A stretch of DNA of 10,022 nt from CAYVBJ01 sp964415185. Its GTDB lineage: Bacteria; Bacteroidota; Rhodothermia; Balneolales; Balneolaceae. The notes under the pieces were generated by a model, which made no database searches, was not told the DNA's origin, and saw only the letters and a program-made list of their open reading frames with translations. Positions 5,215-10,022 of this stretch are shown here, piece by piece; the stretch's first letter is position 1, and each line of letters starts with the position of its first letter. The position numbers were made by a program, and so were the translations under genes. The stretch covers positions 1 to 10,022 of the forward strand of contig CAYPZI010000110.1 in NCBI GenBank assembly GCA_964415185.1, read 5' to 3'.

Positions 5215-6195
5215 TTGGGAAATACAATTTACGACATAGCAAAGGCTGCCGGTGTCAGCACGGCAACCGTGTCACGCGTTTTCAGTAATCCCGAAAAGGT
5301 CAGGGATAACACCAGGAAAAAAATCTTGAAAATTGCCGACGATCTCGGATATCATCCACACGGATATGCTCAGGGACTGGCCAGAAAAAAGAAAAACGTG
5401 ATTACCGTGGTGGTGCCTGTCATCTCAAACTACTTTTTTATGGAAGTATTGGCGGGCATTCAGGATCAGCTTGATAAGTACGATTATGAACTGAATATCG
5501 TGAATATTAAACCCGGTGATGATATTTACTCCCAAATCGATTACCAGTTGAAACGGCGTGTTGCCGGGGGATATATTTTTATTTCAATCCACTTGCCCGA
5601 GAAGCAGTGGAATTCGCTTGAAAAATACGCGGAGCCTCTCGTGATTGTGGACGATTACTACCACGGATTTGATTCCGTAAGTGTGGATAATATTTCGGGA
5701 GCGTATGAGGCTACTGTTTACCTTATCAATAAAGGGTACAAAAAAATAGCTGTGATTTCAGCCCTCGAAACCTCAAAGCCGGTGAAGCTGAGGATTGATG
5801 GATTTAAAAAGGCTCTGAATGAAAATAATTTGACTTTCGATCCTGACCTGATATTTACAGGCGATACCTCCTACAGGGACGGATTTACAGAAAAGAGCGG
5901 GTATGAAGCGATGAAGAAAATATTGAATCTCAGTCTGCTGCCGGAAGCCGTGTTTTCACTTTCCGATATCAAATCGGTCGGCGCCCTCAAAGCCATGAAA
6001 GAAGCCGGTCGCGATTTGCCGCTCATCAGCTATGATAACCTGGAAATCTCGGAGTACCTGACACTCAACACGGTAAGCCAGCCCATGTACGAGATGGGCT
6101 GCAAGGCAACCGAAAGCCTGATTGAAAGGATCTCCAAACCGGGCATTCCCGTCACGCATACAATCTATAAACCCAAACTGATTATCAGGAATTAA
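5215..6195 (+). CDS. LacI family transcriptional regulator (probable starch/maltodextrin regulator)
   Basis: This 326-residue repressor has a DNA-binding domain at residues 4-48 (TIYDIAKAAGVSTATVSRVF), a hinge at about 48-58 with leucine L55, and a periplasmic-binding-protein-like sensor domain from about 62 to the end. Sensor segments include VVVPVISNYFFMEVLAGIQD (66-85), VSVDN (155-159), RIDGFKKAL (193-201) and ISYDNLEIS (271-279). The start is unusual. No ATG precedes the helix-turn-helix, and an in-frame TGA at 5203-5205 limits the choice to TTG 5215 or a rarer ATT at 5212; TTG is chosen. No Shine-Dalgarno sequence is visible. The palindrome at 5138-5159 is its likely binding site. Being 48 bases ahead of a GH13 amylase on the same strand suggests control by a starch-derived sugar. 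The ligand is inferred from the neighbours, not from binding residues. Confidence 0.92.
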   Translation: MGNTIYDIAKAAGVSTATVSRVFSNPEKVRDNTRKKILKIADDLGYHPHGYAQGLARKKKNVITVVVPVISNYFFMEVLAGIQDQLDKYDYELNIVNIKPGDDIYSQIDYQLKRRVAGGYIFISIHLPEKQWNSLEKYAEPLVIVDDYYHGFDSVSVDNISGAYEATVYLINKGYKKIAVISALETSKPVKLRIDGFKKALNENNLTFDPDLIFTGDTSYRDGFTEKSGYEAMKKILNLSLLPEAVFSLSDIKSVGALKAMKEAGRDLPLISYDNLEISEYLTLNTVSQPMYEMGCKATESLIERISKPGIPVTHTIYKPKLIIRN

Positions 6196-6243
6196 CTTCA
6201 ACGGAACAAAATCACCAGAAATCACAACCTATGGCCTAACGTT

Positions 6244-9204
6244 ATGAAAAACTTGACATACATCACCCGTACTTTTCTACTTATAACACTATTTTTAGGG
6301 CTGATACAGCCTGTGGCTACTGCACAGGTGATCACTTCAGATCCCTTGTTTCCATCCGATTCGGAGCCGGTCGAAATTATTTTTGATGCCACAGAGGGCA
6401 ATGCCGAACTTGAAGGATTTACCGGCGATATCTTTTTGTGGACGGGTCTGATTACAAATTCAAGCACCTCCTCAAGTGATTGGAAATTTGTCCAGTCAAA
6501 TGATTTCAATTCCGACTTCCCCGGGAGGCTTAAGGCTGAACCACTTGGTGATAACCTCTGGAGATTCGTAATCGACCCATCAGTGAGAGAATTCTATGGG
6601 GTAACCGGTTCTACTGTGGTGGTTGAACAGGTAGCTATGCTGTTCAGGGGTGTTGAAAATAATACTGTTACAAAAGTAGGGAGGGATGTAGGAGGTGCCG
6701 ATATCTTTCTTGATATTTTTGAGCCCGGTAATGTAAATGTCGGTTTTACACAGCCGGCTGCAGAGCAGGTATTTTTGGCCATCAACGAGGAACTTGCCAT
6801 TTCCGCAACAGGTGATTCGGATAATGATGACATTTTGACTCTGACGCTTACGGTCGACGGAACGGAAGTGGCTTCGGTTCAAAATAATACGGTCGGTTTT
6901 GATTTCAGCTCTTCCACGGCAGGTGTGTTTGAGATTATTGTCACTGCTGAAGACCAAAGCGGCGGATCGGATGCCGATACGCTGAGTGCGGTGGTAAACC
7001 CGGACCCGATCCTTGAAGCGCGTCCGGCCGGCCTGCAGGACGGCATTACCGATGTGGGCGATACGGGAGCTATTCTCTCACTTTTTGCCCCCGGTAAAGA
7101 GTTTGTTTACCTGATCGGCGATTTTAACGACTGGCAGATCGATACCGATTATTTTCTGAAAAAGGATGTTGTTGATACTGACAGCATTTATTACTGGATT
7201 GAAATTGACGGGCTTACTCCCGGCAATGAATACGGCTTTCAGTACCTGGTGGACGGTGATATCCGCGTTGCCGATCCATATTCCGAATTGGTGCTTGATC
7301 CGTTTGATGATCAGTTTATTACAGATTCCACTTTCCCGAATCTGAAATCCTATCCGGAAGGCAAGACACAATACCAGGTTGGTGTACTGCAACCCGGCAA
7401 GGCCGAATTCCCCTGGCAGGTGGATGAGTGGCAGCGTCCGGCTAAAGAAGAGTTGGTGATTTACGAATTGCTGGTGAGGGATTTTACCGACAACCACGAT
7501 TTTGCCACGCTAACCGACACGCTTGATTATCTCGAAAACCTGGGCGTGAATGCCATTGAACTGATGCCTATCATGCACTTTGAGGGCAATTCGAGCTGGG
7601 GATTTAATCCCGCGTTTCATCTTGCGGTTGACAAATACTACGGCCCGGCAGATGGACTGAAACGGTTTATCGATGAGGCGCACAGCCGTGATATGGTTGT
7701 GATTCTCGATATGGTTTTGAACCATGCATTTAACCAGTCGCCGCTTGTAAGGTTGTGGAATGAAGGAACATTTGGAAAACCCACAGCCGAGAACCCCTAT
7801 TTCAATGTGGATGCGACGCATCCGTTTAATGTCGGTTCAGATTTTAACCACGAAAGTGAAGCAACCAAGCACTTTGTAGACCGGGTGAACAGCCACTGGC
7901 TGAAAGAGTTCCGGTTCGACGGTTTCAGGTTTGACCTTTCCAAAGGGTTTACACAGTTTAATTCCGGCGACAACGTCTCTCTTTGGGGCCAAAGGGATGA
8001 TTCCCGAATTGCCCTGTTAACCCGTATGGCGGAAAAAATATGGGAAGTAGATCCGGATGCGTACGTCATACTTGAGCATTTTGCAGAAGATGAAGAAGAA
8101 CGAATTCTATCCGACAGGGGCATGTTGCTCTGGAATAACAAGAACCGTGATTATAACGAAGCCACCATGGGCTTTAATGAGGGAAATAACTCCAATTTCT
8201 CGAGTGTACACCATTCGGTAAGAAGTTTCAACCAGCCTGGGCTTGTCAGCTACATGGAAAGCCATGACGAGCAGTGGCTGATGCTGAAAAACCGGAAATT
8301 CGGGAACCGGACGTCTGACCTTTCTTACGATGTGAGAGAGCTTTCTACGGCTCTTGAACGCCAGAAGATTGCCGGTGCATTCTTCTTTACCGTACCCGGT
8401 CCGAAAATGATGTGGCAGTTCGGCGAGCTGGGTTACGGCGGCGGTTCCGGCGAATGCCTGAAACCGGGCGGAGGCAACAATGGCGATTGCCTGGCATCCG
8501 ATCCGGGTCGTACAGCCGAAAAACCGATCCGCTGGGACTATTTTGATGATCCGGAGCGAAGAGATCTCTACCTGGCATGGCGTGCCCTGATCAACCTGAG
8601 AAAATCACACCCGGCATTCACAAGCGGTGAGACGGAGTTTTCCGGTGTTTTTTCTGGTGCCAATAAATCGATGACACTGATACATCCCGACCTGGAAGTA
8701 CATATTGCAGGAAATTTTGACATCTTTGAGGAGACACGTCAGCTTGATTTCCCATCGGAAGGCACCTGGTATGAGTTCTTCTCGGGAACCAGTATGGAAG
8801 TGGGGCCCGGTGTGACTCCGGAAATTGTATTGCGGCCGGGTGAGTTCAGGCTCTTTACCACCCAGTTTTTTGAAACTCCCGAGCAGGGAATATTTACAAG
8901 CAATGAAACTCCCGAAAGGGCAGGGGATGGTATTCCGGAAAGCTTCAGGCTGCTCGATAATTTCCCGAACCCGTTCAATCCGTCCACACAAATCAGCTAT
9001 GAAGTGCCCGAGGTGAGCAGTTTGAGGATCGAGGGATTCAACATGATCGGCCAGCGGGTGGCCACCCTTGTGGATGAACAGCAGCATCAAACCGGAAGCT
9101 TTACAATTACGTTTGATGCCTCGAACCTGAGCAGCGGTGTGTATATTGCAAGAATGGTATCCGGCAGCCGTACCATGATTCAGAAAATGACTCTTATCAA
9201 ATAA
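6244..9204 (+). CDS. Secreted multidomain GH13 alpha-amylase with T9SS sorting domain
   Basis: This 986-residue enzyme would hydrolyse alpha-glucans outside the cell. A signal peptide covers residues 1-27, with likely cleavage after ATA27. Next come a beta-rich module (29-160, with FTGDIFLWTGLITN) resembling N-terminal starch-binding modules of FCB amylases, an Ig-like domain (about 165-253) and a CBM48-like domain (about 268-358, with VYLIGDFNDWQ). The GH13 barrel spans about 400-790. Its motifs are DMVLNH (489-494), GFRFDLSKG with nucleophile D564, VILEHF with acid/base E611, and ESHDEQ with D675, so all catalytic residues are present. A C-terminal beta domain follows. Residues 900-986 form a T9SS type-A sorting domain (NFPNPFNPSTQISYE ... 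GVYIARMVSG ... MIQKMTLIK). The only two cysteines, C738 and C749, sit in one loop and may pair. The exact GH13 subfamily and product are unknown. It lies 48 bases after lacI and 12 bases before another GH13 gene. Confidence 0.93.
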   Translation: MKNLTYITRTFLLITLFLGLIQPVATAQVITSDPLFPSDSEPVEIIFDATEGNAELEGFTGDIFLWTGLITNSSTSSSDWKFVQSNDFNSDFPGRLKAEPLGDNLWRFVIDPSVREFYGVTGSTVVVEQVAMLFRGVENNTVTKVGRDVGGADIFLDIFEPGNVNVGFTQPAAEQVFLAINEELAISATGDSDNDDILTLTLTVDGTEVASVQNNTVGFDFSSSTAGVFEIIVTAEDQSGGSDADTLSAVVNPDPILEARPAGLQDGITDVGDTGAILSLFAPGKEFVYLIGDFNDWQIDTDYFLKKDVVDTDSIYYWIEIDGLTPGNEYGFQYLVDGDIRVADPYSELVLDPFDDQFITDSTFPNLKSYPEGKTQYQVGVLQPGKAEFPWQVDEWQRPAKEELVIYELLVRDFTDNHDFATLTDTLDYLENLGVNAIELMPIMHFEGNSSWGFNPAFHLAVDKYYGPADGLKRFIDEAHSRDMVVILDMVLNHAFNQSPLVRLWNEGTFGKPTAENPYFNVDATHPFNVGSDFNHESEATKHFVDRVNSHWLKEFRFDGFRFDLSKGFTQFNSGDNVSLWGQRDDSRIALLTRMAEKIWEVDPDAYVILEHFAEDEEERILSDRGMLLWNNKNRDYNEATMGFNEGNNSNFSSVHHSVRSFNQPGLVSYMESHDEQWLMLKNRKFGNRTSDLSYDVRELSTALERQKIAGAFFFTVPGPKMMWQFGELGYGGGSGECLKPGGGNNGDCLASDPGRTAEKPIRWDYFDDPERRDLYLAWRALINLRKSHPAFTSGETEFSGVFSGANKSMTLIHPDLEVHIAGNFDIFEETRQLDFPSEGTWYEFFSGTSMEVGPGVTPEIVLRPGEFRLFTTQFFETPEQGIFTSNETPERAGDGIPESFRLLDNFPNPFNPSTQISYEVPEVSSLRIEGFNMIGQRVATLVDEQQHQTGSFTITFDASNLSSGVYIARMVSGSRTMIQKMTLIK

Positions 9205-9207
9205 GGA
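9203..9207 (+). promoter_or_regulatory. Ribosome binding site of the second amylase
   Basis: AAGGA at 9203-9207 lies 9 bases before ATG 9217 and overlaps the stop codon of the upstream amylase. It is one of the few clear Shine-Dalgarno-like sites in the window and favours ATG 9217 over the in-frame ATG at 9232. Confidence 0.5.
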
Positions 9208-9216
9208 AATAGTAAT

Positions 9217-10022
9217 ATGAACAGATTAAAAATGATCAAACGTTTTGCCATATTTCTGTTTTTGAGCGGAAGCCTCGTTTCACTGTCCTGTGATCGAAAC
9301 GGAGAAGAAACCACTGCCCCCGATCTTGTATCCACTCCACCTGAATGGGCTGTGGATGCAAACATCTATGAGGTGAATATCCGCCAGTACACGGAAGAGG
9401 GTACGTTTGATGCTTTTTCGGAGCATCTTCCAAGGCTGAAAGAGATGGGCGTTGAGATTCTCTGGCTCATGCCGATCCACCCGATTGGAGAAGAGAACCG
9501 GAAGGGAACACTTGGAAGCTATTATTCTATCGTTGACTTCAAGGAGGTTAATCCCAGCTTCGGGACCAAAGAGGATTTCCGGGAACTGGTTCAAGAGGCA
9601 CAGGCGCTCGACATGAGAGTTATCATCGACTGGGTTGCCAACCATACGGCCTGGGATGCGGTCTGGACAGAAACCAATCCCGAATTTTACTCCCTGAATG
9701 AAGACGGCAACTTTCACCCGCCGGTTGAGGACTGGGCTGATGTGATTCAGCTTGATTATGACAATGAGGATCTCAGGGCTGCCATGCATGATGCACTGCA
9801 GTACTGGGTGCGGGAGTTTAATATCGACGGGTACCGGTGTGATGTGGCCTACATGGTTCCCACTGATTTCTGGAACGAAGCCAGAACCCGGCTGGATAAC
9901 ATCAAGCAGGTATTTATGCTGGCAGAGGCCGAAGTGCCGGAACTGCACGATTACGCTTTTGATATGAGTTATGCCTGGGACTACGCCCAGACCATCCGTG
10001 ATGTAGCTGCCGGAAAAGAAGG
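9217..10022 (+). CDS. GH13 alpha-amylase family lipoprotein (3' end beyond window)
   Basis: The visible 268 codons encode a lipoprotein signal (residues 1-25, MNRLKMIKRFAIFLFLSGSL then VSLSC, acylated Cys25) and a short linker. The N-terminal half of a GH13 barrel follows. Motifs in order are WAVDANIYEVNIRQYT (44-59), ILWLMPIHPIG (81-91), DWVANHT (138-144, motif I), GYRCDVAYM (205-213) with nucleophile D209, and FMLAEAE (233-239) with probable acid/base E237. The motif-IV Asp and the C-terminal domain lie outside the window. The enzyme would be anchored in the outer membrane or face the periplasm and cut alpha-glucans or maltodextrins, in the manner of SusG/SusA-type enzymes. It starts 12 bases after the T9SS amylase and probably shares its transcript. 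Cys25 has Ser at -3 rather than the preferred Leu, so lipidation is likely but not certain. Confidence 0.9.
   Translation, partial: MNRLKMIKRFAIFLFLSGSLVSLSCDRNGEETTAPDLVSTPPEWAVDANIYEVNIRQYTEEGTFDAFSEHLPRLKEMGVEILWLMPIHPIGEENRKGTLGSYYSIVDFKEVNPSFGTKEDFRELVQEAQALDMRVIIDWVANHTAWDAVWTETNPEFYSLNEDGNFHPPVEDWADVIQLDYDNEDLRAAMHDALQYWVREFNIDGYRCDVAYMVPTDFWNEARTRLDNIKQVFMLAEAEVPELHDYAFDMSYAWDYAQTIRDVAAGKE

Noticed and set aside
9280..9948. Long minus-strand open frame of 222 codons opposite the second amylase
   Set aside because: The plus strand carries clear GH13 motifs in order over the whole stretch. The minus frame has no recognisable domain and is a shadow of coding sequence.

Overview
The window looks like chromosomal DNA from an FCB-group bacterium, most likely Balneolota/Rhodothermota or a near relative. 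The best clue is the large secreted amylase, which ends in a type IX secretion (T9SS) type-A sorting domain with the motif NFPNPFNPSTQISYE, typical of Balneolota, Rhodothermota and Ignavibacteria. Most start codons lack a clear Shine-Dalgarno sequence, as is common in that group. Taxonomy is inferred from these traits only.

Left part (1-5100) is a loose, repeat-rich accessory region. It holds two small toxin-antitoxin (TA) modules and two surface-polysaccharide genes, separated by AT-rich gaps of about 350-550 bases. Module 1 is an intact DUF433 antitoxin (401-631) followed by a frameshifted DUF5615 PIN-like toxin (631-971). Next come a membrane sugar-1-phosphate transferase (1397-2122) and wecB, UDP-GlcNAc 2-epimerase (2669-3760). 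These would start glycan assembly on a lipid carrier and supply UDP-ManNAc. Module 2 is an intact small antitoxin (4196-4381) overlapping a frameshifted RelE/ParE toxin (4369-4663). In both modules the antitoxin is intact and the toxin is broken by a small indel.

The gaps carry at least three dispersed repeat types: TTTCACGC...GCGTGAAA inverted-repeat elements (about 1066, 2365-2455, 4922-5027), 8-bp-period arrays with consensus tgtagaac (31-71 and 4748-4803, with a fragment just after wecB), and a hairpin-rich segment (87-152).

Right part (5133-10022) is a starch/maltodextrin locus: a LacI-type regulator, a T9SS-exported multidomain GH13 amylase, and a GH13 lipoprotein cut by the window end. 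All three lie on the + strand with gaps of 48 and 12 bases. A perfect 22-bp palindrome with a central CG lies inside a plausible promoter upstream of lacI. This suggests that the regulator represses itself and the amylases until a sugar signal arrives. The two amylases would both act outside the cytoplasm by different export routes, and transporter genes would be expected beyond the window.

I saw no tRNA, rRNA, CRISPR array or transposase. No wholly new system is evident. The items most worth a second look are the paired toxin frameshifts, one next to an in-phase slippery heptamer, and the repeat families.
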